Below are positions 15,537 through 23,877 of a stretch of 31,701 nt of DNA, in pieces. The notes below the pieces were generated by a model, which searched no databases, was not told the origin of the DNA, and was given only the letters and a program-made list of their open reading frames with translations. Position numbers and translations under genes: made by a program. The stretch is from positions 1-31,701 of the forward strand of contig UQNI01000014.1 in the NCBI GenBank assembly GCA_900542375.1, in the 5' to 3' direction. The stretch comes from an uncultured Oscillospiraceae bacterium (GTDB lineage Bacteria > Bacillota > Clostridia > Oscillospirales > Acutalibacteraceae). The first letter of the stretch is position 1. Each line of letters opens with the position of its first letter.

Positions 15537-16940
15537 ATGGCTATTTTTAAATGTAATGTATGCGGCTATTTATATGATGAAGCCGGAAACACCCTATTTT
15601 CTGCTCTCCCGAATGATTGGCGCTGTCCAATCTGCGGTGCTGAAAAAGCAAAATTTACAAAGGTAAAAGAAGCGTCTGAGAAACCTAAAACAGAAGATAT
15701 ACCAAAAGACAATCCTTTGGCGTATCCAAAAGAGTTTGCGAAATATGACTCTCAAGATGAACCGTATATGGACATGATTCATCAAATGTCGTTAACGGGA
15801 GAATCCATTATTTCTCCTATGGGTACACATTTGTCAACTGTCAGCTGGAACGATATTCTGATTTTGGGTGCTCAATTAAATCCATCTCCGTTGGATGCAC
15901 ATGCAGATGTAACCCTCACTACTGTAATTGGTAAGCACGCAAGACAGCCTATGGAACTGGATGGACCTGTTTATATTTCTCACATGAGTTTTGGTGCACT
16001 TTCCAAAGAGATTAAAGTGGGTCTGGCAAAAGGTTCCGCTATGGCAGGTACTGCAATGTGTTCGGGAGAAGGTGGCATTTTGCCGGAAGAAAAAGCCGCA
16101 AGCTATAAATATATCTTTGAGTATGTACCGAATTTATACAGTGTAACAGACGAAAATTTAAAAGAGGCAGATGCCATTGAAATTAAAATTGGCCAAGGTA
16201 CAAAACCGGGTATGGGTGGACATTTGCCCGGCGCAAAAGTAACACCGGAAATTGCAAAAATTCGTAACAAACCGGTTGGAGAAGATGTAATCAGTCCAAG
16301 TCGTTTTCCTAATATTCAAACGAAGGAAGATGTAAAAGCAATGGTGGATTGGCTCAGAGAGGTTTCTGAAGGACGTCCAATTGGCATCAAAATTGCAGCA
16401 GGACATATTGAAAAAGATTTGGAATGGATTGCATATGCAAAACCGGATTTTATTACCATTGACGGTCGTGGGGGTGCGACAGGAGCAAGCCCTCTTATAT
16501 TACGAGATGCCTCCAGTATACCTACCATTTACGCATTGTACAGAGCAAAAAAATATTTGACTGAGCATCATTTGGAAATAGATTTAGTGATTACAGGAGG
16601 TTTACGTGTCAGCAGTGACTTTGCCAAAGCGCTTGCTATGGGTGCCGATGCCATTGCTATTGCAAGCGCAGCTTTGATGTCGGCTGCATGCCAGCAGTAT
16701 CGCATTTGTGAAACAGGAAAATGTCCTGTAGGTATTGCCACGCAAGACCCTGAATTGCGTTCCAGATTACATATTGACCATGCAGCGAAACGTTTATCCA
16801 ATTATTTAAATGCGTCTTTTGAAGAGTTGAAAATGTTTGGACGTATTACAGGTCATCAAAATATTCATGACTTGTCTGTGCAAGATTTGGTCACAATTAA
16901 TAGAGAGATTTCAGAACATACCGATATTCCTCATGCATAA
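15537..16940 (+). CDS. Rubredoxin-like domain fused to FMN-binding glutamate synthase domain
   Basis: A 467-residue fusion. Residues 1-45 form a short rubredoxin-like iron site with cysteines 6, 9, 30 and 33 (CNVCGY and CPICGA). From about residue 90 the protein is the FMN-binding synthase domain of glutamate synthase large subunits. It contains GPVYISHMSFGALS, IGQGTKPGMGGHLPG, TIDGRGGATGASP and the [3Fe-4S] cysteine pattern C-x5-C-x4-C (CQQYRICETGKC). It lacks the N-terminal glutaminase and the C-terminal GXGXG domain, so on its own it cannot be a complete glutamate synthase. Stand-alone forms may use free ammonia or act on another substrate, with the rubredoxin feeding electrons. AGGAGGAA directly upstream fixes the start at 15537; an upstream in-frame ATG at 15519 overlaps that site. 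It is a single-gene unit. Confidence 0.88.
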   Translation: MAIFKCNVCGYLYDEAGNTLFSALPNDWRCPICGAEKAKFTKVKEASEKPKTEDIPKDNPLAYPKEFAKYDSQDEPYMDMIHQMSLTGESIISPMGTHLSTVSWNDILILGAQLNPSPLDAHADVTLTTVIGKHARQPMELDGPVYISHMSFGALSKEIKVGLAKGSAMAGTAMCSGEGGILPEEKAASYKYIFEYVPNLYSVTDENLKEADAIEIKIGQGTKPGMGGHLPGAKVTPEIAKIRNKPVGEDVISPSRFPNIQTKEDVKAMVDWLREVSEGRPIGIKIAAGHIEKDLEWIAYAKPDFITIDGRGGATGASPLILRDASSIPTIYALYRAKKYLTEHHLEIDLVITGGLRVSSDFAKALAMGADAIAIASAALMSAACQQYRICETGKCPVGIATQDPELRSRLHIDHAAKRLSNYLNASFEELKMFGRITGHQNIHDLSVQDLVTINREISEHTDIPHA

Positions 16941-16945
16941 TAATT

Positions 16946-16993
16946 CTTATATAAAAAACGGAAAAGACAAGTCTTTTCCGTTTTTTATATAAG
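16946..16993 (+). terminator. Long palindromic terminator, probably bidirectional
   Basis: A perfect 23-bp inverted repeat (16946-16968 with 16971-16993) with a two-base centre. It holds an A-tract on the left arm and a T-tract on the right, just after the fusion gene. Symmetry means it can stop transcription from either side. Confidence 0.92.
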
Positions 16994-17014
16994 ATAGTGT
17001 TACATTATTGATAC

Positions 17015-17043
17015 TACACTTTTTATGTAGAAGATGATATAAT
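17015..17043 (+). promoter_or_regulatory. Extended -10 promoter of the lipoprotein/two-component operon
   Basis: TG at 17035-17036 precedes a perfect TATAAT (17038-17043), an extended -10 element. The -35 at 17015-17020 (TACACT) is weak. The gene starts at 17099. Confidence 0.65.
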
Positions 17044-17098
17044 AAAAAATACATATAACGATTATTTTGATTGAAAATATCATGTAAAGGTGTATAAA

Positions 17099-18442
17099 AT
17101 GAAGCGGAAATTATTCATTACCATAGCATCGGCTTTATTGGCAGTTGCATTAACCGGTTGTTCTCCTTTGGGTCTGGATGCGCAAACATTAATGAAACCG
17201 CCGAAAGCAACCGGTGAAAGACAAGAAATTTATAGTGTGTTGGAAGAAAAGGCAAACCATCAGTTAACATTGCGTTATCCGAAAGCGGGAGAGTATCGTT
17301 CAGCTATTGTCATGAAGGATGTTACGGGTGATGGCAATGATGAGGCAATTGCATTTTATACCAAAGGGGATGAGCCATATACAATCATATCTGTCATTAG
17401 TCAGATAGACGGAACATGGACTGAAATTGCATCCTATAAAAATCCTTCCACACAGATTGATAGAATTTGTTTTGGAGATTTTAACGGCAACGGAATCGTT
17501 GATTTTGCAATTGGCTGGGGAAATTCTACGACAGGTACCAGCGAATTGAATTTGTATACATATAAAGATGAAACAATCAAAGAGGTTCCAACAAAAGAAT
17601 TGTACAATGAACTTGCTGTAGTAGAGTTTGAAAGTGGAAAAAACGGTATTTTAACCATTCGTTTGCAAACAAAAGAAAGCCCTTCCACTGCAAAATTATT
17701 TACAATTTCAAACGGAAGTATCAGTTTGTTAGGTACAGCTAAACTGGACTCGGATGTAACAAAATACAATAAAGTAACTGTAGGAAAAATAAGTGCCAAT
17801 GATTATGGTATCATCCTTGACGGTATGAAAAGTGCACGTACGTACCAAACAGAAATTTTATATTGGGACCGCAATGACTATAAATTAAAGAATCCTTTGT
17901 ACAGACCCGAGGATAAAACTGTATTATATACGGAACGAAACACCTCTATTCCATCTCAGGATATTAACGGGGATTCCATGATAGAAATTCCGATTACACA
18001 TATTTTACCGGGAATTTCTTCAGATAATATCAGCGATACGGCTTATATTGTAAATTGGCATCGCTATGATGTCAGCACAAATACATTTACCAATTTATTG
18101 AGTACAGTTGTCAACAGCAAAGACGGTTATATGTTCATGATACCGGATGCATGGAAAGATGTCATTACAACCGAGTGGAGCGAAGAAAACAGAGCGTTAA
18201 CTTTTTATGAATGGATTCCTGATACGGCAGGAGCTGACAGCGGCGTGAAAGGGAGTGCATTGTTAACCATACAAGTAATGACAGAAGATGAGTGGAAGAA
18301 TCAGTCTGAAAATACGGAACTGTATAAATTAAAGCAGCATGAAAATATGGTGTTTGCAGCAAAATTGGAAAGTGCAAATTCCAAACTGTCATTGACTATG
18401 GAGCAGGTGGAATATTATTTTAGATTATTTTCACCAAATTAA
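17099..18442 (+). CDS. Lipoprotein with calcium-loop-like repeats, function unknown
   Basis: A 447-residue exported lipoprotein. The signal peptide ends in LTGC with the lipidated cysteine at residue 21. Three Asp/Asn/Gly-rich loops resemble FG-GAP or EF-hand-like calcium sites: DVTGDGNDE, GDFNGNGIVD and DINGDSMIE. They are spread over the first 300 residues, with beta-rich segments between them that suggest a propeller-like fold. No catalytic motif is visible. Its start is chosen at ATG 17099, six bases after AAAGGTG; an in-frame GTG at 17090 lies inside that site. It is followed after 31 bases by a response regulator and then a histidine kinase, so it could be a sensor accessory or a target of that system (inference). 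Confidence 0.75.
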   Translation: MKRKLFITIASALLAVALTGCSPLGLDAQTLMKPPKATGERQEIYSVLEEKANHQLTLRYPKAGEYRSAIVMKDVTGDGNDEAIAFYTKGDEPYTIISVISQIDGTWTEIASYKNPSTQIDRICFGDFNGNGIVDFAIGWGNSTTGTSELNLYTYKDETIKEVPTKELYNELAVVEFESGKNGILTIRLQTKESPSTAKLFTISNGSISLLGTAKLDSDVTKYNKVTVGKISANDYGIILDGMKSARTYQTEILYWDRNDYKLKNPLYRPEDKTVLYTERNTSIPSQDINGDSMIEIPITHILPGISSDNISDTAYIVNWHRYDVSTNTFTNLLSTVVNSKDGYMFMIPDAWKDVITTEWSEENRALTFYEWIPDTAGADSGVKGSALLTIQVMTEDEWKNQSENTELYKLKQHENMVFAAKLESANSKLSLTMEQVEYYFRLFSPN

Positions 18443-18473
18443 TTGTCCTATTTTAATTCAGGAGGAATAACAC

Positions 18474-19178
18474 ATGAAGAAAATTCTAGTATGTGAAGAC
18501 GAACAAGTTATTCGTGAATTTGTTGTCATTAACTTAAAACGTGCAGGATATGAAGCATATGAAGCAGAAAACGGAGAGCAGGCACTGGAAATTTACGAAC
18601 GGGAAGGCGGCGATTTTGATGTTGCCGTACTGGATATTATGATGCCGGGAAAATATGATGGTCTTGCAGTATGTAAAGAGCTGAGAAAAAGAAGCGGAAC
18701 CATTGGTATTATTCTGTTAACTGCAAAAACACAGGAGATGGACAAAGTCAGTGGTTTAATGATGGGCGCGGACGACTATATGACAAAACCATTCAGTCCG
18801 TCCGAATTGGTAGCACGTGTCGATGCTATTTACCGTAGAGTAGCACTGGCGGAGATGCGAACGGAAAATAATTTTAAGGAAGAAATTCATTCCGGTGAAT
18901 TTTCTTTAAATTTACGCAACAGATACCTGCTCAAACGCGGACAGCCTATTGAATTGACCCAAGTAGAATTTCAGATTATGGAATATTTTTTCTCCAACCC
19001 TGCCACCGCACTTGACAGAACGGATATTTTGAAACATGTGTGGGGAGAAAGTTATTTTGGTGAAGAAAAAATTGTAGATGTGAATATTCGCCGTTTGAGA
19101 ATGAAAGTGGAAGATGAACCGTCTAACCCAAAACATATTGTAACCGTTTGGGGACTGGGATATAAGTGGGAAGCATAA
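18474..19178 (+). CDS. OmpR/PhoB-family response regulator
   Basis: A 234-residue two-domain regulator. The receiver domain has the acidic pair E8/D9, phospho-acceptor D54 in VLDIMMPG, the LLTA threonine and the TKPF lysine. The C-terminal winged-helix DNA-binding domain has the ELTQVEFQIMEYF and VDVNIRRLRMKVE segments and ends VWGLGYKWEA. Phosphorylated by the adjacent kinase, it would bind tandem DNA sites and control transcription. Target genes cannot be read here, but the upstream lipoprotein and downstream yqhQ-prmC share the transcript direction. A strong site (AGGAGGAA) precedes the start. Confidence 0.93.
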   Translation: MKKILVCEDEQVIREFVVINLKRAGYEAYEAENGEQALEIYEREGGDFDVAVLDIMMPGKYDGLAVCKELRKRSGTIGIILLTAKTQEMDKVSGLMMGADDYMTKPFSPSELVARVDAIYRRVALAEMRTENNFKEEIHSGEFSLNLRNRYLLKRGQPIELTQVEFQIMEYFFSNPATALDRTDILKHVWGESYFGEEKIVDVNIRRLRMKVEDEPSNPKHIVTVWGLGYKWEA

Positions 19179-19224
19179 GATGCTTTGCTGCTTTATCATT
19201 TAGAAAAGGGGAGAATATATCGCC

Positions 19225-20778
19225 TTGTGGATAAAAGGTATCACACGGCGCTGGTTATTTAACGTTTTAGGAATTGTAGTATTGGTATTGGTCGTTTTAA
19301 TCGTATCACTATCTTTTGCAGTGCAGAATTATACCTATAACGGTATTTTACAAGCGCTAAATGCCAATTCCAGAGAATTAACCAACGTGTTTATTGATTA
19401 TAAAAATAAAACATCTTCAGATTTTACATCCTTTGCATATACCTATGTAGAAAACTTTACCAGCAAAGAAAGTATGGAGCTGATGGTTATTAACAGTGAT
19501 GGTAAAATTGTACTCACTTCTACAGGTTTTACTCCGGACCAAAATCAGCCTATGAATGATTATTATGCAGCTTTGCAGGACGCCGAAGGTTATGGCAGCT
19601 GGAAAGGAAAGCTTTCTTCAGGCGAGAGAGTGATGGCGGTTACCCGTGTACTAAGAAATAATGACGGTATGGTTGTAGGGGGAGTACGTTATGTGGTATC
19701 ATTAGAAAATGCAGACCGTCAAATTTTAGCCATTGTGGCAACTTTAACGGGAATAGGTGTTTTGATTATTCTGTTTGTCTGCATTTCCAGCACTTATTTT
19801 GTAAAATCTATTTTAAATCCTGTGCGTGAAATCAACAGTACGGCAAAACGAATTGCCCAAGGTGATTTTGATGCCCGTATACAGAAAAAGCACAACGATG
19901 AAATTGGTGAGCTGTGCGATACGATTAATGAAATGGCTGTAGAATTAGGGAACTCTCAGCAAATGAAAAATGATTTTATTTCATCCGTTTCTCATGAACT
20001 GCGTACTCCCCTGACAGCTATTAAAGGCTGGGCAGAAACGATGCAGAGCGGAGAAATTGACCGCGGTACCTTTGATAAAGGTATGGGCGTTATTATTCGT
20101 GAGTCCGAGCGTCTTTCCGGAATTGTAGAAGAATTATTGGATTTCTCTAGAATGCAAAGTGGCAGAATGACGCTGATGATGGATCGTATTGATATTCTGG
20201 CAGAACTCGGCGAAGCCGTTTATATGTTCAGTGACCGTGCAAAAGCAGAGCATAAGTTTTTACTGTACGAAGAACCTGCAATGTTATCTCCTGTTCTGGG
20301 AGATATTAACCGTTTACGTCAAGTTTTTGTAAACATTATTGATAATGCCTTGAAATATACGGATGAACAGGGTACTGTTAGTGTATCAGCTTGTGAAGAA
20401 GATGGTTTTATTAAAGTGCAGATTGTAGATACAGGCTGTGGCATTCCTATCGAGCATTTGCCAAATATAAAGAAGAAATTTTATAAAGCAAATCATGTAG
20501 TGCGCGGAAGCGGTATTGGTTTGGCTTTGGCAGATGAAATTATCACCTTGCATAATGGCACTTTAGAAGTGGAAAGTCAGGAAAACTTGGGTACAGCTGT
20601 TACCATTCGTATTCCTGCAATGCAACAATTTGACAATAAAGATATGCAAGAAGTACAACAGGAATTACCAATAGAATCACAAGAACAACATATTATCGAT
20701 GCAAAGCAGATAGATGATACGTTGGACGATAATGAAAATCAAAGTAACAGAGAGGTTGAAGAAAGGAATAACAATTGA
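19225..20778 (+). CDS. Membrane sensor histidine kinase
   Basis: A 517-residue kinase. A first membrane helix lies at about residues 10-32, then an extracellular sensor domain of about 130 residues with a Cache/PAS-like feel (MELMVINSDGKIVLTS, GGVRYVVS), and a second helix at about 170-195. A HAMP linker, a HisKA domain with histidine 257 in SSVSHELRTPL, and an ATPase domain with NIIDNALKYT, DTGCGIP and GSGIGLALADE follow. The last 45 residues form an unusual acidic, Gln/Glu/Asp/Asn-rich tail outside the ATPase domain. The start appears to be TTG 19225, with AAAGGGGAG 11 bases upstream; no in-frame ATG fits better. It is the partner of the preceding regulator. The signal is unknown. Confidence 0.92.
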   Translation: MWIKGITRRWLFNVLGIVVLVLVVLIVSLSFAVQNYTYNGILQALNANSRELTNVFIDYKNKTSSDFTSFAYTYVENFTSKESMELMVINSDGKIVLTSTGFTPDQNQPMNDYYAALQDAEGYGSWKGKLSSGERVMAVTRVLRNNDGMVVGGVRYVVSLENADRQILAIVATLTGIGVLIILFVCISSTYFVKSILNPVREINSTAKRIAQGDFDARIQKKHNDEIGELCDTINEMAVELGNSQQMKNDFISSVSHELRTPLTAIKGWAETMQSGEIDRGTFDKGMGVIIRESERLSGIVEELLDFSRMQSGRMTLMMDRIDILAELGEAVYMFSDRAKAEHKFLLYEEPAMLSPVLGDINRLRQVFVNIIDNALKYTDEQGTVSVSACEEDGFIKVQIVDTGCGIPIEHLPNIKKKFYKANHVVRGSGIGLALADEIITLHNGTLEVESQENLGTAVTIRIPAMQQFDNKDMQEVQQELPIESQEQHIIDAKQIDDTLDDNENQSNREVEERNNN

Positions 20779-21752
20779 ATATGGCAAGAGAACAAACAAA
20801 AATGATTACCTCCATCGGTGGCCAAGCTTTAATGGAAGGTGTTATGATGAGGGGGCCGAAAAAGACTTCGGTGGCAGTTCGGCTTCCTGACGAAACAATT
20901 GATGTGGAAGAGTTAAAAATCAAATCTCTTCGTGAAAGATATAAATGGCTCAATTGGCCTTTTATCAGAGGCGTTATTGCAATGTACGAGTCTATGACCA
21001 TTGGGTTTAAAGCTTTGGGTATGTCTGCGGACAAATCTCTGCCTGAAGATGAAGAGGAAGCAGAACCTTCAAAATTTGACCAATGGATGACCCGTGTGTT
21101 TGGAGAAAATGCAATGAATTACCTTATGGTAATAGCAGGAACTTTAGGTGTATTAATTGCAATCGGGTTATTTTTCTTTTTGCCGGCACTAAGTTTTAAT
21201 TTGATTTATAATTATACAGGAATCGGCGATGGCTTTTTGCCTTGGCGCTCTACTTTTGAAGGTGTAATTCGTATACTGATTTTTATTGCTTATATTGGTA
21301 TCTGCTCTTTGATTCCTTCAGTCAAACGAGTGTTTCAATACCATGGCGCTGAGCATAAAACCATCTTCTGCTATGAAAATAAAGAAGAGTTAACCGTTGA
21401 AAATGTCCGCAAACACAGTCGTTTCCATCCGCGCTGCGGTACCAGTTTTTTGGTGCTGATGCTGATAGTAGGTATTGTAGTAGGCTTTTTCATTCCATTT
21501 GAAAATCCGTTTTTGAGAACATCAGCTAAATTATTACTGCTTCCTGTTTCCGTATCCATTGGTTTTGAATTGATTAAAATCTGCTCTAAATATGACAATA
21601 TTATTACACGTATCGTTGCGGCTCCAGGTTTGTGGATGCAGCGTATTACTGTAAAAGAACCGGATGACGGCATGATTGAAGTTGCAATTGCAGCAATGAA
21701 AGATGTGATTCCTGAGAATGGAGAAGATATTATATGCGGACGCTGCAAGTAA
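20775..21752 (+). CDS. yqhQ: DUF1385 membrane protein (YqhQ family)
   Basis: A 325-residue protein with the DUF1385 signature. The N-terminus has ITSIGGQALMEGVMMRGPKK, and four to five membrane helices lie between about residues 118 and 275. Conserved YHGAEHKTIFCYE and HSRFHPRCGTSF segments have His, Glu and Cys residues that look metal-binding. No biochemical function is known to me. The start is probably TTG 20775, overlapping the kinase stop as TTGA and seven bases after GAAAGGA; ATG 20781 would be 13 bases away. It also overlaps prmC, an arrangement often seen in Firmicutes. Its coupling to a two-component system is less usual. Confidence 0.88.
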   Translation: MNMAREQTKMITSIGGQALMEGVMMRGPKKTSVAVRLPDETIDVEELKIKSLRERYKWLNWPFIRGVIAMYESMTIGFKALGMSADKSLPEDEEEAEPSKFDQWMTRVFGENAMNYLMVIAGTLGVLIAIGLFFFLPALSFNLIYNYTGIGDGFLPWRSTFEGVIRILIFIAYIGICSLIPSVKRVFQYHGAEHKTIFCYENKEELTVENVRKHSRFHPRCGTSFLVLMLIVGIVVGFFIPFENPFLRTSAKLLLLPVSVSIGFELIKICSKYDNIITRIVAAPGLWMQRITVKEPDDGMIEVAIAAMKDVIPENGEDIICGRCK

Positions 21753-22594
21753 TTTATTTGGAAGGCAAACAGCGTTTACAAAAGGCAGGGAATGAAAGCC
21801 CTGCCTTTGATGCTATATGCCTGTTTGAGCATGTGTTTCATATGAATCGGCAGGACCTCATGCTGCACGGCAATACAAAACAGGCGACTTTGGAACAGGA
21901 AACAGAATTTTTTTCTTTGATAGAGCAACGGGCAAAAAAACGACCCTTACAGTATATTCTTGGAGAGTGGCCGTTTCTCGATTTTCATTTAAAAATGGGG
22001 GAAGGCGTATTAATTGCCCGGGAAGATACTACTGTGTTGGTAGAAACAGCAGCAAAATTAATACAAACAAAACAAGCAACAATTTTAGATTTATGTGCGG
22101 GTACAGGTGCTGTGGGCTTGGGAATAGCCTCCTTACTTTCCACAGCACATGTCACTTGTGTGGAAAAATATGCACCTGCTTTTGCATATTTACAACAAAA
22201 CATTGCGTTGTGTAAAGAACAGGGGATTGAAAATGTAGTTGCTTTGCAGGGAGATATTTTGTCCGAAGCATTTGCCTCTGCTTTTCAAGATATAGATACG
22301 ATTGTGTCCAATCCTCCGTATATTGAAACGGCAGTCTTGCCGACATTGCAGGAAGAAGTGCAAAAAGAACCAACAACCGCATTGGATGGCGGTGAAGACG
22401 GCTTGCTGTTTTACCGTGCAATTGCGGATATTTGGATTCCTAAAATAAAAACAGGCGGTATCGTTGCAGTAGAGATTGGTGAGGGGCAGGAAACAGCGGT
22501 TGCTCGTCTGTTTGCCGATGCAGGTGTAGAACAAATACAGTTTGAAAAAGACAGCGGTAATATCATTCGAGTAGTTGCAGGAATCAAAAAATAA
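21734..22594 (+). CDS. prmC: Release factor glutamine methyltransferase
   Basis: A 286-residue protein with the N-terminal helical domain of PrmC (HemK) and a class I SAM-dependent methyltransferase fold. The SAM-binding segment is ILDLCAGTGAVGLG, and the catalytic NPPY motif is at residues 193-196. It methylates the glutamine of the GGQ loop in peptide release factors RF1 and RF2, which speeds termination of translation. The start overlaps yqhQ by 19 bases with GGAGAAG seven bases upstream. In many Firmicutes prmC follows prfA; here it follows yqhQ. There is no strong terminator after it, only a short dyad before the recA promoter. Confidence 0.93.
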   Translation: MRTLQVIYLEGKQRLQKAGNESPAFDAICLFEHVFHMNRQDLMLHGNTKQATLEQETEFFSLIEQRAKKRPLQYILGEWPFLDFHLKMGEGVLIAREDTTVLVETAAKLIQTKQATILDLCAGTGAVGLGIASLLSTAHVTCVEKYAPAFAYLQQNIALCKEQGIENVVALQGDILSEAFASAFQDIDTIVSNPPYIETAVLPTLQEEVQKEPTTALDGGEDGLLFYRAIADIWIPKIKTGGIVAVEIGEGQETAVARLFADAGVEQIQFEKDSGNIIRVVAGIKK

Positions 22595-22596
22595 AA

Positions 22597-22612
22597 CCAA
22601 ACATTTGTTTGG
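22597..22612 (+). promoter_or_regulatory. Perfect dyad upstream of recA, candidate LexA (SOS) operator
   Basis: CCAAACATTTGTTTGG is a perfect 16-base palindrome 18 bases upstream of the recA -35. The inner AAAC-N4-GTTT resembles the Gram-positive SOS box (CGAAC-N4-GTTCG), matching about 11 of 14 positions by eye. A weaker look-alike, GAAAACATGTAC, lies between the -35 and -10. Alternatively the dyad is only a weak terminator stem for prmC. Confidence 0.4.
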
Positions 22613-22629
22613 AAAATTTGTGAAATCCA

Positions 22630-22658
22630 TTGATTTTAGCGAAAACATGTACTATAAT
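22630..22658 (+). promoter_or_regulatory. recA promoter
   Basis: TTGATT (22630-22635), a 17-base spacer and a perfect TATAAT (22653-22658), 34 bases before the recA start codon. Confidence 0.9.
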
Positions 22659-22691
22659 AAGACACATACTGATACAAATATGGAGGAAATT

Positions 22692-23810
22692 ATGGCTGTT
22701 ATAGATAAAAGCAAAGCGCTGGATACTGCACTGGCACAAATTGAAAAACAATTCGGAAAAGGTGCCGTTATGCGTCTTGGTCAAGAAGATGCCTTGCAGG
22801 TAGAAGCAATTCCGACAGGCTCTCTGTCTTTAGACCTTGCCCTTGGCATCGGCGGTTTGCCGAGGGGCAGAATTGTAGAAATATACGGACCTGAATCTTC
22901 CGGTAAAACTACTTTGGCACTGCACTGTATTGCGGAAGGACAGAAAAACGGCGGTACGGCTGCATTCATCGACGTGGAGCATGCTCTTGACCCGGTTTAT
23001 GCACGTGCATTGGGCGTTGATGTGGATGCACTGTTGGTTTCTCAGCCTGACACAGGTGAGCAGGCTTTGGAAATTACAGAAGCTTTGGTACGTTCCGGCG
23101 CAATTGATGTGATTGTAGTTGACTCCGTTGCAGCTTTGGTTCCAAGAGCAGAAATTGAAGGTGAAATGGGAGATTCCCATGTTGGTTTGCAAGCGCGTTT
23201 GATGTCTCAAGCTTTGCGTAAGTTGGCAGGCGCTATTTCAAAATCCAACTGTGTTGCTATTTTTATCAATCAGCTGCGTGAAAAAGTGGGCGTAATTTAT
23301 GGAAGTCCGGAAGTTACCCCGGGCGGACGTGCACTGAAATTCTACTCCTCTGTTCGTATTGATATTCGCAGAACTGAAACCTTAAAAAACGGTACGGAAC
23401 AAATCGGTTCCCGTACCAGAGCAAAAGTAGTGAAAAATAAAGTGGCTCCTCCTTTCCGTGAAGCAGAATTTGACGTGATGTACGGACGCGGTATTTCCCG
23501 CGAGGGAGAACTGCTTGACTTGGCAGTTAAACTGGATGTAGTTCAAAAAGGCGGATCTTGGTTTTCTTATGGAGAGACCCGTTTGGGACAAGGCCGTGAT
23601 AATGTAAAAGAGTTCTTGCTTGCAAATAAAGAGATTTACGACAAAATCGAAGAAGAAGTAAAAGCAAATGTTGGCAAACTGTATGCAAAATCTACCAGGG
23701 GGGCTGCAAAAGCAGTTGCAAAGCCGGTAGTAACAGAACCGGAAAAGCCTGAAACTCCTACTACCAGAATTGCATCTAAGGCAAATATTGATATTACCGT
23801 AGACGATTAA
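22692..23810 (+). CDS. recA: Recombinase RecA
   Basis: A 372-residue RecA. Walker A GPESSGKT is at residues 66-73, followed by VIVVDSVAALVPRAEIEGEMGDSHVG, which includes the Walker B strand, and the L2/DNA-binding region INQLREKVGVIYGSPEVTPGG. The usual acidic C-terminal tail follows. It polymerises on single-stranded DNA, catalyses strand exchange and triggers LexA self-cleavage. The true start is ATG 22692 (MAVIDKSK), nine residues into the typical N-terminal helix layout, with GGAGGAAAT directly upstream. The frame is open further upstream but crosses the promoter. recX follows behind a hairpin. Confidence 0.97.
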   Translation: MAVIDKSKALDTALAQIEKQFGKGAVMRLGQEDALQVEAIPTGSLSLDLALGIGGLPRGRIVEIYGPESSGKTTLALHCIAEGQKNGGTAAFIDVEHALDPVYARALGVDVDALLVSQPDTGEQALEITEALVRSGAIDVIVVDSVAALVPRAEIEGEMGDSHVGLQARLMSQALRKLAGAISKSNCVAIFINQLREKVGVIYGSPEVTPGGRALKFYSSVRIDIRRTETLKNGTEQIGSRTRAKVVKNKVAPPFREAEFDVMYGRGISREGELLDLAVKLDVVQKGGSWFSYGETRLGQGRDNVKEFLLANKEIYDKIEEEVKANVGKLYAKSTRGAAKAVAKPVVTEPEKPETPTTRIASKANIDITVDD

Positions 23811-23822
23811 GCGGTATACCCA

Positions 23823-23851
23823 TAAGGCGAACGATTTGTTCGCCTTATTTT
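23823..23851 (+). terminator. Hairpin between recA and recX, probable partial terminator
   Basis: TAAGGCGAAC (23823-23832) pairs perfectly with GTTCGCCTTA (23838-23847), followed by four T residues. With only a short T-tract it may let some transcripts read through into recX, keeping RecX below RecA. Confidence 0.75.
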
Positions 23852-23877
23852 CCGTTTTATAAAAGAGGAGAAAAGAT

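Noticed and set aside
22190..22648. 152-codon minus-strand ORF
   Set aside because: It covers prmC and the recA promoter in antisense and shows no ribosome binding site or family features.
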